Assembly: GCF_000472865.1 (NCBI RefSeq)
Contig: NZ_AXAP01000001.1
Coordinates: forward strand, 1-64,000
Length of the DNA stretch: 64,000 bases
Source of the DNA: Bradyrhizobium elkanii WSM2783
Lineage (GTDB): Bacteria > Pseudomonadota > Alphaproteobacteria > Rhizobiales > Xanthobacteraceae
Direction: 5' to 3'
Positions 35,332-43,133 of this stretch are shown here, piece after piece. The notes beneath the pieces were generated by a model. That model was not told the origin of the DNA, ran no database searches, and was given only the letters and a program-made list of their open reading frames with translations. Both the position numbers and the translations under genes were made by a program. Position 1 is the stretch's first letter, and the number at the start of each line of letters is the position of its first letter.

Positions 35332-38300
35332 AGTCGTTCAACCTTTCTGACTGGGCGCTCGGCCATCGCTCCCTCGTCTGGTATTTCATGATCGCCTTCA
35401 TGGCGGCCGGCCTGTTTGCCTATCTCCAGCTGGGGCGACAGGAGGATCCTGACTTCACCATCAAGACCATGGTGATTCAGGCACAGTGGCCGGGCGCCTC
35501 CGCCGAGGAGATGACGCGCCAGGTCACCGATCGGATCGAGAAGAAGCTGGAGGAACTCGAATCGCTCGACTACACCAAGAGCGTGACGGTCGCGGGCCAG
35601 ACCACCGTCTTCGTGTACCTGCGCGATTCGACCAAGGCGGCCGACGTCAAGCCGACCTGGGTGCGCGTCCGCAACATGATTGCAGACATCAAAGGCGATT
35701 TCCCGCAAGGTGTGATCGGACCCGGCTTCAACGACCGTTTTGGCGACGTGTTCGGCAATGTCTATGCCTTCACGAGCGACGGCTTGAGCCAGCGACAGCT
35801 CCGTGATCAGGTCGAGGATATTCGCGCCAAGGTGCTGACGGTGCCCAATGTCGGCAAGGTCGACATTCTCGGCGCGCAGGACGAGGTGATCTATCTCGAA
35901 TTCTCCACCCGCAAGATCGCGGCGCTCGGCCTCGATATCCACGCCATCATGAATTCGCTGCAAGGGCAGAACGCGGTTGCGTCCTCCGGCGTGTTCCAGG
36001 AGGGGCCGGAGCGGATCAGCGTCCGCGTGAATGGCCAGTTCGCCTCCGAGGCGAGTCTCAAGGCGGTCAATCTCCGCATCAACGACCGCTTCTTCCCGCT
36101 GACCGATGTTGCGACCATCACGCGCGGTTACGCCGATCCGCCGTCGACGCTGTTCAGATACAACGCTCAGCCCGCCATTGCGCTCGCGATCGGCATGAAG
36201 TCCGGTGCCAACCTGCTCCAGTTCGGCGAGGCGCTGAAAGAGGAGATGACGAAGATCGTCGCCGACCTGCCGATCGGCGTCGGGGTCCACCTCGTTGCCG
36301 ACCAGCCCGTCGTGGTCGAGCATGCCGTTTCGGGCTTTACCGAAGCGCTGTTCGAGGCCGTGATCATCGTGCTCGGTATCAGCTTCCTGAGCCTGGGCTT
36401 GCGGGCGGGGCTCGTGGTCGCCATCGCTATTCCGCTCGTGCTCGCGATCACCTTCGTCGTGATGGCCTATTGCGGCATCTCGCTGCAACGCATTTCGCTG
36501 GGGGCCCTGATCATCGCGCTTGGCCTCTTGGTCGACGACGCCATGATCGCGGTCGAGATGATGGTGGCGCGGCTTGAGATCGGCGATCCCTCGGAGAAGG
36601 CGGCAACCCACGTCTATACCTCGACCGCATTCCCGATGCTGACTGGAACGCTTGTCACCGTGGCCGGCTTCATCCCGATCGGGCTCAACAGCAGCAACGC
36701 CGGCGAGTTCACCTTCACCTTATTCGTGGTGATCGCGGTATCTCTGATCGTCTCTTGGATCGTGGCCGTCTTGTTCACGCCGCTTCTCGGTGTCACCATC
36801 CTGCCGGCCAAAATGAAGGGACATCACGAGCAGAAGGGCCGCCTGGCGCAGATGTTCGCACGCCTGCTCCTGTTCTGCATGTATCACCGCTGGAGCACCG
36901 TCGCCGTGACGGCCGGCGCGTTCCTTCTCGCCCTGTTCGGCTTGCAGTTCGTGCAACAGCAGTTCTTCCCCTCGTCCGACCGTGCCGAGCTGGTGATCGA
37001 CTGGAACCTGCCGCAGAACGCTTCGATCACCGAGACCAACACGCAGATGGCGCGCTTCGAGCGCGAGCAGTTGCAGGGCAATAATTCGGTCGAGCACTGG
37101 TCCACCTATGTCGGCACCGGTGCGCCGCGCTTCGTGCTGTCGTTCGACCTGCAGACCGCCAACACCTGGTTCGGCCAGCAGGTGATCGTGACCAAAGGCG
37201 GCATCGCCGCGCGCGACAAGCTCAAGTCGCAGTTCGACGACTATTTGAGGAAGACCTTCCCGGGCACCGACACCTACGTCAAGCTGCTCGAGGTCGGCCC
37301 TCCCGTCGGCCGTCCGGTGCAATACCGCCTGAGCGGTCCCGACATTGCCAAGGTCCGCGACCTCTCGCAGAAGCTTGCCGGCGTCATTCGCAGCAGTCCT
37401 GACCTCGGCAACGTGGTGTTCGACTGGATGGAGCCAGCTCGCGTCGTCAAAGTCGATGTGCTCCAGGACAAGGCGCGCCAGCTCGGCGTGACCTCGGAAG
37501 ACATTGCCACCACTCTGAACTCGGTGCTCCAGGGCTCGCCGATCACGCAGGTGCGTGACAGCATCTATCTCGTCAATGTCACGGGACGAGCGACCGCACC
37601 GGAACGCGCCTCGATCGACACGCTGCGCGACTTGCAGATGACCGGGCTCGGCGGCCAATCGGTGCCGCTCGGGGCCGTCGCCAATTTGCGCTACGAGCTG
37701 GAACAGCCCACGATCTGGCGGCGCGCGCGGATTCCGACGATCACACTGAAGGCCGGCGTTATCAGCAACGTTCAGCCGAAGACGATCGTCGACCAGCTCG
37801 CGCCGAGGGTGGCGGAATTTACAAAGCAGCTGCCCGCGGGCTACTCGATCAAGATCGGCGGCTCAGTGGAAGAGAGCGCCAAGAGCCAGGGGCCGATCAT
37901 CGCGGTCGTACCGTTGATGCTGTTCGTGATGGCGACCGTGCTGATGGTACAGCTGCAGAGCTTTTCGCGCCTGTTCCTGGTGTTTGCGGTCGCGCCGCTC
38001 GCGTTGATCGGCGTCGTCATGGCTATGCTGCCGAGCGGCGCGCCGCTGGGCTTCGTCGCCATGCTCGGCGTGCTCGCCCTCATCGGCATCCTGGTCCGAA
38101 ACTCCGTGATCCTGATCGTGCAGATTGAAAATCTCAAGAAGGAAGGCAGGCCCGCCTGGGATGCCGTGGTAGAGGCAACCGAGCACCGCATGCGCCCGAT
38201 CCTTCTGACGGCCGCTGCCGCAAGTCTCGCGCTCATTCCAATCGCGCGCGAGATTTTCTGGGGCCCGATGGCCTACGCCATGATGGGCGGCATCATCGTC

Positions 38301-38477
38301 GGCACGCTGCTGACCCTGCTGTTCCTGCCGGCGCTTTATGTCGCGTGGTTCAGGATCCATCCAAGCCATGAGGATGGATCGCTTCCCCACGAACGCAAAG
38401 CTCCCACGTACGAAACTGGCGCCGAACGGACGGTTGCTCACGAAGCGCCTGAGCTTGTGCTTGAGACGCAAATCTAG
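35328..38477 (+). CDS. RND efflux pump inner-membrane transporter
   Basis: A 1049-residue AcrB/MexB-superfamily proton-driven pump. TM1 follows the NLSDWALGHRSLVWYFMIAF start. Two large periplasmic loops lie at about 40-330 and 560-860. TM4 carries the proton-relay Asp pair in GLLVDDAMIAVEMM near residue 403, and the second membrane block includes LGVLALIGILVRNSVILIVQ near 920. Length is normal. It works with the two adaptors upstream and probably exports toxic hydrophobic compounds. It is a paralogue of the pump at 53974-57045. Confidence 0.95.
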   Translation: MKSFNLSDWALGHRSLVWYFMIAFMAAGLFAYLQLGRQEDPDFTIKTMVIQAQWPGASAEEMTRQVTDRIEKKLEELESLDYTKSVTVAGQTTVFVYLRDSTKAADVKPTWVRVRNMIADIKGDFPQGVIGPGFNDRFGDVFGNVYAFTSDGLSQRQLRDQVEDIRAKVLTVPNVGKVDILGAQDEVIYLEFSTRKIAALGLDIHAIMNSLQGQNAVASSGVFQEGPERISVRVNGQFASEASLKAVNLRINDRFFPLTDVATITRGYADPPSTLFRYNAQPAIALAIGMKSGANLLQFGEALKEEMTKIVADLPIGVGVHLVADQPVVVEHAVSGFTEALFEAVIIVLGISFLSLGLRAGLVVAIAIPLVLAITFVVMAYCGISLQRISLGALIIALGLLVDDAMIAVEMMVARLEIGDPSEKAATHVYTSTAFPMLTGTLVTVAGFIPIGLNSSNAGEFTFTLFVVIAVSLIVSWIVAVLFTPLLGVTILPAKMKGHHEQKGRLAQMFARLLLFCMYHRWSTVAVTAGAFLLALFGLQFVQQQFFPSSDRAELVIDWNLPQNASITETNTQMARFEREQLQGNNSVEHWSTYVGTGAPRFVLSFDLQTANTWFGQQVIVTKGGIAARDKLKSQFDDYLRKTFPGTDTYVKLLEVGPPVGRPVQYRLSGPDIAKVRDLSQKLAGVIRSSPDLGNVVFDWMEPARVVKVDVLQDKARQLGVTSEDIATTLNSVLQGSPITQVRDSIYLVNVTGRATAPERASIDTLRDLQMTGLGGQSVPLGAVANLRYELEQPTIWRRARIPTITLKAGVISNVQPKTIVDQLAPRVAEFTKQLPAGYSIKIGGSVEESAKSQGPIIAVVPLMLFVMATVLMVQLQSFSRLFLVFAVAPLALIGVVMAMLPSGAPLGFVAMLGVLALIGILVRNSVILIVQIENLKKEGRPAWDAVVEATEHRMRPILLTAAAASLALIPIAREIFWGPMAYAMMGGIIVGTLLTLLFLPALYVAWFRIHPSHEDGSLPHERKAPTYETGAERTVAHEAPELVLETQI

Positions 38478-39305
38478 AATGGAGACGACGATGCATCGAA
38501 AGGCGGGGCTCGCTTCTATTTCCTACGAGATCGTCCGCTTTCGCGCGGTCTGCGGTTCACGACCGTTCAACACCTGTCGTCAAGCGTCTAAAGACACTCT
38601 TGCATAGTGCTCGCGAGCCGCCTCACGCGAAGGATTGGATGCAATATCGTAGGTTTGGTGCGTGTGGGGAAAGGCGGTAGCGCTCCACTGACTCGAACCC
38701 CCGGCCGCCGCGCAGGGCAAATCACACTTCGAGCGAGATGGCCTCAGTGCGGAGCCGGTCGCAAGGCCCGGCCGGTTTGGCCCCAGATGGCGTCGACAAG
38801 TCCGGCCTGGGCGGCCCATTCCAGCGCATTTATTGATGTCGCGAGCTCCTTCTTCGTCCATGACCAGAATTGAAGTAAGGTGGTGGACGGGTAGCCGTAG
38901 CATCCACCGGACTTCGCCCTCCGGTTCTCCATTCAGAATCTATACCGGGCGCTGAGCAAGCTTTCCGTTGTCCTGTGTTCGAACGTCAGTACGCCGCCGG
39001 TCTGCATTTCGATCCCTCCGGAATCACGGGCGCAACGATGTGGTCCCACGCTTGCGGCTGCCGGTTGCGCTCCGCTATGGCAATGTTCTCGACATAAGAT
39101 TTGCGGTACTGATTTCCTGGACCTTAGTAGGTCGCCCCTTCTTAGATGGCTTGGATGTCGATCAATTGGAGCAATATCCGGCTGTTGACGGGGTCACGCT
39201 CGCGCTCATGTCGCTTTCGATCGCCGCCGCTTCGCTTTACATGTGCATGTGTGGTTTGGCGGAGCATGATGCAGCGGCGGGGGAGCCGTCCAGCGTTCCG
39301 GCGTA
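38478..39305. other. gene-poor stretch, probably decayed DNA
   Basis: No ORF here has a ribosome site with a recognisable protein. A plus-strand frame at 38968-39306 ends with a hydrophobic segment (VTLALMSLSIAAASLYMCMC) but lacks a sensible N-terminus. A short minus-strand frame at 38744-38932 has no match I know. The stretch follows the RND operon and precedes two gene remnants, so it looks like an old site of deletion and insertion. Confidence 0.4.
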
Positions 39306-39479
39306 AAAGCGCTACACCGTGCTCCTGCAACGCGCGGCGGTACGCCGCTTTTGCGCGGAGCGGGAAGCCACTTCTACGGATCTCGGCAGCTATCGCATCG
39401 CGATGCAGATATGGCTCGCAAAGTCCGGCGGTGTCCGAGATGTCGAAGTGCTCAGCTCGACGAGGCGTCGCTGCTTGTG
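39306..39479 (+). pseudogene. remnant resembling a TonB C-terminal domain
   Basis: The frame after TAA at 39303 reads YTVLLQRAAVRRFCAERE and then LGSYRIAMQIWLAKSGGVRD and VEVLSSTR before TGA at 39478. The pattern of a Tyr-Arg strand, a Trp/Leu strand with Ser-Gly turn, and VEVLSST is like the C-terminal half of TonB/energy-transducer proteins in alphaproteobacteria. No start codon or N-terminal membrane segment is present. Tentative. Confidence 0.3.
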
Positions 39480-39480
39480 A

Positions 39481-39600
39481 CCACGCAGCTGCGGCAATTT
39501 CTATCGCGGCGAACCGTTCTGGGGCCAGGATCGCCTCGATCTGCTGGAGCAGGCGATTGTCTCCGGCCGGCCGCCCATTGCCCCGCCCGCGGAACTCTAG
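39481..39600 (+). pseudogene. remnant of a DsbA-type 2-hydroxychromene-2-carboxylate isomerase/GST-kappa C-terminus
   Basis: Directly after the stop at 39478, the same frame reads YRGEPFWGQDRLDLLEQAIV and ends with TAG at 39598. The block GEPFWGQDRLDLLE is characteristic of the last helix of 2-hydroxychromene-2-carboxylate isomerase-like and related DsbA-fold proteins. Nothing of the N-terminal part is present. It is thus a fragment of a lost aromatic-degradation or thiol-isomerase gene. Confidence 0.4.
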
Positions 39601-39626
39601 TTTTCATACGCCGTTCGCAATGCACC

Positions 39627-40364
39627 TCATGATGCCGTTTCACTGAAGATTCCGTTCAGCACGAATTTGTAGCGCTCCGGCTTGATGAAGAAGGTCGAGT
39701 GCTCGGCGCACTTGCCGTCCCTGAAGTACGAGGTCCGCTCCATCGTCAGCAGAGCTGCGCCCGGTGTCGTGTGCAGACTGCCGGCGAGCTCCTTGCTGGC
39801 GATCTGTGCGCCGAGCTCCATCCTCGCCTGGATCACGGGGGCGCCGGCAAGGGTCGAGATGACCGAGTAGGTCGGCTGTTGCTCCACCTCCGCGCGCGTG
39901 AGGCTGCCGATGTCCACGGGAAGGTAGCTGCGGCCGAACGCGATCGGCTCCGCGTCGATCAGGTGCAGCCGTTGAAGCAGCAGGCAATCGCGGCGTGCCT
40001 TGCCGAACAGGGGACGCAGGCCGGTTGGCGTTGCGACCATGCGCAGGGCCGTTACGCGCATGGTGGCTTCCAGTCCCTGGCGCCGCAACGTCTCGTGGAA
40101 GCTGCGCAGGACGTTGAGCTCGTGGCGCACCTGTTTGCCGGCGACGAAAGTGCCCTTGCCCTTTCTCCGGTCAATCAGGCCGTCCTTGTCCAGATCGTCG
40201 AGGGCGAGGCGTACGGTGACCCGGCTGACGTCGAAGCGCGCGCCGATCTCGGCTTCCGAGGGCAGGCGGCCGGAGGGTTCGAACCGGCCGGCCGCGATCT
40301 CCTGGCGCAGCCGATTGGCGATCTGTTGGTAGAGAGCTGTCGCGTTTTCTCTCACGAGAGACAT
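39627..40364 (-). CDS. GntR-family regulator, HutC/UTRA type
   Basis: A 245-residue regulator. The N-terminal winged helix runs over about residues 5-75 (YQQIANRLRQEIAAGRFEPS, RLPSEAEIGARFDVSRVTVR). The UTRA ligand domain follows, with the expected GKGTFVAG hinge and the late segment LLTMERTSYFRDGKCAEHST. The start at 40364 (MSLVRENATALYQ) places the HTH correctly; the earlier frame adds 27 residues without family likeness. It is divergent from the ABC importer and DUF3604-type gene and most likely represses them, with an operator at 40447-40466. Confidence 0.9.
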   Translation of the reverse strand: MSLVRENATALYQQIANRLRQEIAAGRFEPSGRLPSEAEIGARFDVSRVTVRLALDDLDKDGLIDRRKGKGTFVAGKQVRHELNVLRSFHETLRRQGLEATMRVTALRMVATPTGLRPLFGKARRDCLLLQRLHLIDAEPIAFGRSYLPVDIGSLTRAEVEQQPTYSVISTLAGAPVIQARMELGAQIASKELAGSLHTTPGAALLTMERTSYFRDGKCAEHSTFFIKPERYKFVLNGIFSETAS

Positions 40365-40446
40365 TCTGTGCTCATTCCAGCCGGAAGCAGGGGCGGATCT
40401 TTCGTTTTGCGGTCGGCCGCTGCGCGCCGGTTGCGGCAGCGTCAAC

Positions 40447-40466
40447 TTGTATCATAATGTATTACA
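40447..40466. promoter_or_regulatory. candidate GntR/HutC operator
   Basis: TTGTATCATAATGTATTACA includes the perfect 9-bp palindrome TGTATTACA (40458-40466) and a second half-site TTGTAT. HutC-subfamily regulators bind sites rich in GT-N-TA-N-AC symmetry, so this fits the divergent regulator. It overlaps the first possible start codon of the ATPase gene. Confidence 0.5.
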
Positions 40467-41347
40467 TGCTTGCCTCCGACACCAGCGCCCGCGCCACCGA
40501 GCCTTTTCAGTTTGCGCGCGCCGCAGCGCCGACCACCCGTCGCGGCGCCTCGTTCATGGTTGATGGCATGGGTTTTGGCTACCGGCCGGGGAGGGACATC
40601 TTCCGGAATGTCACACTGAAGGCGAGGCCCGGCGAGTTCGTCGCGCTGCTCGGTCCTTCAGGCTGCGGCAAAACGACTCTGCTCAACTTGCTTTCAGGCT
40701 TTCTTGCGCCGCATGCCGGCACGGTGACGATCGACGGCCGCGCGGTCAGGCCCGAGATGAGCGAGCTCGGGTACGTGTTCCAGGCGCCGAACCTGTTTCC
40801 GTGGCTGAGCGTGCGCGAGAACGTGCGGTTCGGCCTGCGCATGGCAGGGCAGCTTGATCCTGACGAGCAGCGGCGCAAGGCGCTGCAGTATCTGGACCTG
40901 GTCGGCCTTTCTGATGTGGCCGATGAGCTGCCAAATCGGCTCTCGGGGGGCATGCAGCAGCGTGTCGCCCTCGCACGCGCGCTCGTGCTCGAACCAAGCC
41001 TGCTGCTGATGGACGAACCGTTCGCCGCGCTGGACGCGATCACGCGCAGCGCAATGAACGCGGAGCTGCTGCGGCTGTGGTCCACGCTCGGCCAGACCAT
41101 TCTCTTCATCACCCATGATGTGGAGGAGGCGGTCTTTCTTGCCGATCGTGTGCTCGTCCTCGGCTTCCCTCCCCATGGCCTGGACAGCGAGGTCACGATC
41201 GATCTGCCGCGGCCGCGCGACCTCCGCCGCACCCGCGTGCTGCCCGGGTTCGCCGAGCTTTGCGACACGCTGTTGCAGCGGATCGCCGGTGTGATGCAGG
41301 CGCGGTCGACGCCCGCTTCCTTTGTCGAACAAGAGTCAGTCCAATGA
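40457..41347 (+). CDS. ABC transporter ATP-binding protein, nitrate/sulfonate/taurine type
   Basis: A 296-residue ATPase of the SsuB/TauB/NrtD class. Motifs: Walker A GPSGCGKTT near residue 62, Q-loop YVFQAPNLFPWL, signature LSGGMQQRVALARAL near 155, and Walker B LLMDEPFAALD. The H-loop FITHDVEEAV follows. The frame opens at ATG 40457, inside the operator; ATG 40466 or a later ATG near 40557 are alternatives, and no ribosome site is visible, so translation may be leaderless. It is followed directly by a binding protein (ATGA overlap). Confidence 0.92.
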   Translation: MYYMLASDTSARATEPFQFARAAAPTTRRGASFMVDGMGFGYRPGRDIFRNVTLKARPGEFVALLGPSGCGKTTLLNLLSGFLAPHAGTVTIDGRAVRPEMSELGYVFQAPNLFPWLSVRENVRFGLRMAGQLDPDEQRRKALQYLDLVGLSDVADELPNRLSGGMQQRVALARALVLEPSLLLMDEPFAALDAITRSAMNAELLRLWSTLGQTILFITHDVEEAVFLADRVLVLGFPPHGLDSEVTIDLPRPRDLRRTRVLPGFAELCDTLLQRIAGVMQARSTPASFVEQESVQ

Positions 41348-42345
41348 TCAGATCTCTGTTGTGTGCGATGGTCGCGATGCTCGCGGCGAGCGGGCCGTCG
41401 TCGGCGCAGAGCCAACCGGCTCCGCTGCGCATCGGATGGGTTGCTGCCATGGCCAATGCGCCGGCGCTGATCGCCGATCAGAAGGGATTCTATGCCCAGG
41501 AAGGTCTCAAGGTGGACCTGAAGCCGTTTGGCGACGGCCCGTTGATTCAGCAGGCGATGGCCAGCGGCGAGCTCGATGTCGGCTATATCGGCGCGCCGCC
41601 GGTCTATCAGTGGTTTTCTCGTGGCCTCGACAGCCGCATCCTTGCGAAGGTGAACTACGGCCAGGCCGCGGTCGTGGCCCGGGCTGATGGACCGGTCCGC
41701 AGTCTCGATGACCTGCGTGGCCGCAGACTCGCTGGCGTGGCGCGCGGCAGCGGCATGGATGTGCTGCTACGCGGCTACGTGCTGAAGGACACCGCGGCTC
41801 TCAATCCCGAGGCCGATCTGGCGCTGTCGCAGCTGCCCGTCGGCAGCATGAACGCGGCGCTGGACACCGGCACGGTGGATGCGGTGTTTTCCTGGGAGCC
41901 GTTCGTCAGCCAGGCGCTGCTGCGCGGCAGCGGCCGGCTCGTGTTCGACGTCAACGCGGCCATTCCAGGATATCCATGGTATGTCGTGATGGCGCCGGCG
42001 AAGACGCTCAAGGATCGTCCTGACGATCTGGTGAAATTGTTGCGCGCACATCGCCGGGCAATCGCTTTTCTGCGCGATCATGCCGCGGAGGCCGATCAGA
42101 TCATCGCCCGCGAATTCAAGCTGGAGGCGGTCACGGCTCGGGACGGCAGCACGATCCTGCCGGAGGCGATTGTCGCCGAGGCGCGCAAGCGCCTGGGCTG
42201 GTCTGACGAGCTGACCGTGTCAGACCGCGCCTTCATCCAGCGGCTGATGGACTATTCGCGTGATCAAGGTCTGCTCGCGCGGCCGCTGAAGGTGGAGCAG
42301 CTCGTCGATGACGGTCCATGGACGCGCGCGGTCGAGCAGAATTGA
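41344..42345 (+). CDS. ABC transporter substrate-binding protein, SsuA/TauA type
   Basis: A 333-residue periplasmic protein with signal peptide MIRSLLCAMVAMLAASGPSS (cut near AQS). The mature chain shows the family start LRIGWVAAMANAPALIADQKGFYAQEGL and the segment GELDVGYIGAPPVYQWF, which lines the ligand pocket. The ATG at 41344 overlaps the ATPase stop. The family binds sulfonates, nitrate, taurine, aromatic sulfonates or pyrimidine precursors, so the ligand cannot be fixed from sequence. Confidence 0.92.
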   Translation: MIRSLLCAMVAMLAASGPSSAQSQPAPLRIGWVAAMANAPALIADQKGFYAQEGLKVDLKPFGDGPLIQQAMASGELDVGYIGAPPVYQWFSRGLDSRILAKVNYGQAAVVARADGPVRSLDDLRGRRLAGVARGSGMDVLLRGYVLKDTAALNPEADLALSQLPVGSMNAALDTGTVDAVFSWEPFVSQALLRGSGRLVFDVNAAIPGYPWYVVMAPAKTLKDRPDDLVKLLRAHRRAIAFLRDHAAEADQIIAREFKLEAVTARDGSTILPEAIVAEARKRLGWSDELTVSDRAFIQRLMDYSRDQGLLARPLKVEQLVDDGPWTRAVEQN

Positions 42346-42353
42346 CGTCCTCA

Positions 42354-43103
42354 ATGCGTATGCCGAAACCGTCCTGGGGCTGGGCGTCGCTGCCGGCTCT
42401 GCTGCTGGTCCGGTGCATGGCCGCGAGCCGGGTACCTCCTTACGTGCTGCCGCAGCCCTGGGATGTCGCGATTGAAGCGTTGCGCTGGATCCGGAGCGGC
42501 GATCTCGGCCGGCAGGTGGGTGCAAGCCTCGCGCGCGAAGCCGGCGGCTTTGCCATGGCGGTGCTCGTCGCGCTGGCGATCGGCACTGCCGGCGGGCTGT
42601 CGCAGCGGTTCCGCGCCTTCGCGTCGCCGCTGGTCAGCTTGTTCATGGCCATTCCACCGATCGCTTGGGCGCCGCTTTGCCTGATCTTCTTTGGGCTCGG
42701 CTATCTCGCCATTGCGGTAGTCATCTTCGTCGCCGCCGTATTCCCGATGGCGGTCACCATCCAGGAAGGCGTGCTCGGCATTGTTGCCGGCCAGGTGCGC
42801 GCCGCGCGCACGCTCGGCGCAAGCCCTGTGCAACTGCTGCGTCACGTCTATCTGCCGGCATCGCTTCCCTTCGTCACTGCGGCGCTGCGGATCGGCTTCA
42901 GCCAGGCCTGGCGCGCACTCGTCGCCGCGGAAATGATCGGAGCGTCGCAGGGCATCGGCTGGATGGTCGCAATGGGTGGCCAGGTCGGCAATGCCAGCCA
43001 GGTGCTGCTTGGAATTGTGCTGATCGGCCTGATCGCATGGCTTGCAGAGAGCTTGGTGTTTCGTCGCGTCGAGCGCCGCTACCAGGCCTGGCGCACCCCA
43101 TGA
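42354..43103 (+). CDS. ABC transporter permease, nitrate/sulfonate/taurine type
   Basis: A 249-residue inner-membrane permease of the SsuC/TauC class with about six membrane segments. The EAA coupling loop reads VRAARTLGASPVQLLRHVYLPASLPFV near residue 140-166. The start at 42354 lies 8 bp after the binding-protein stop; an upstream in-frame ATG at 42318 would overlap it, and neither has a clear ribosome site. With the two preceding genes it forms a complete importer. Its hydrolase-like downstream neighbour may act on what is imported. Confidence 0.92.
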   Translation: MRMPKPSWGWASLPALLLVRCMAASRVPPYVLPQPWDVAIEALRWIRSGDLGRQVGASLAREAGGFAMAVLVALAIGTAGGLSQRFRAFASPLVSLFMAIPPIAWAPLCLIFFGLGYLAIAVVIFVAAVFPMAVTIQEGVLGIVAGQVRAARTLGASPVQLLRHVYLPASLPFVTAALRIGFSQAWRALVAAEMIGASQGIGWMVAMGGQVGNASQVLLGIVLIGLIAWLAESLVFRRVERRYQAWRTP

Positions 43104-43133
43104 TTTTGAAACAGCCCTCATAGAAAGCATCGC

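Noticed and set aside
38680..38720. tRNA-like string GGTAGCGCTCCACTGACTCG
   Set aside because: No acceptor stem or balanced T-arm could be built around it; no tRNA gene or attachment site can be supported.
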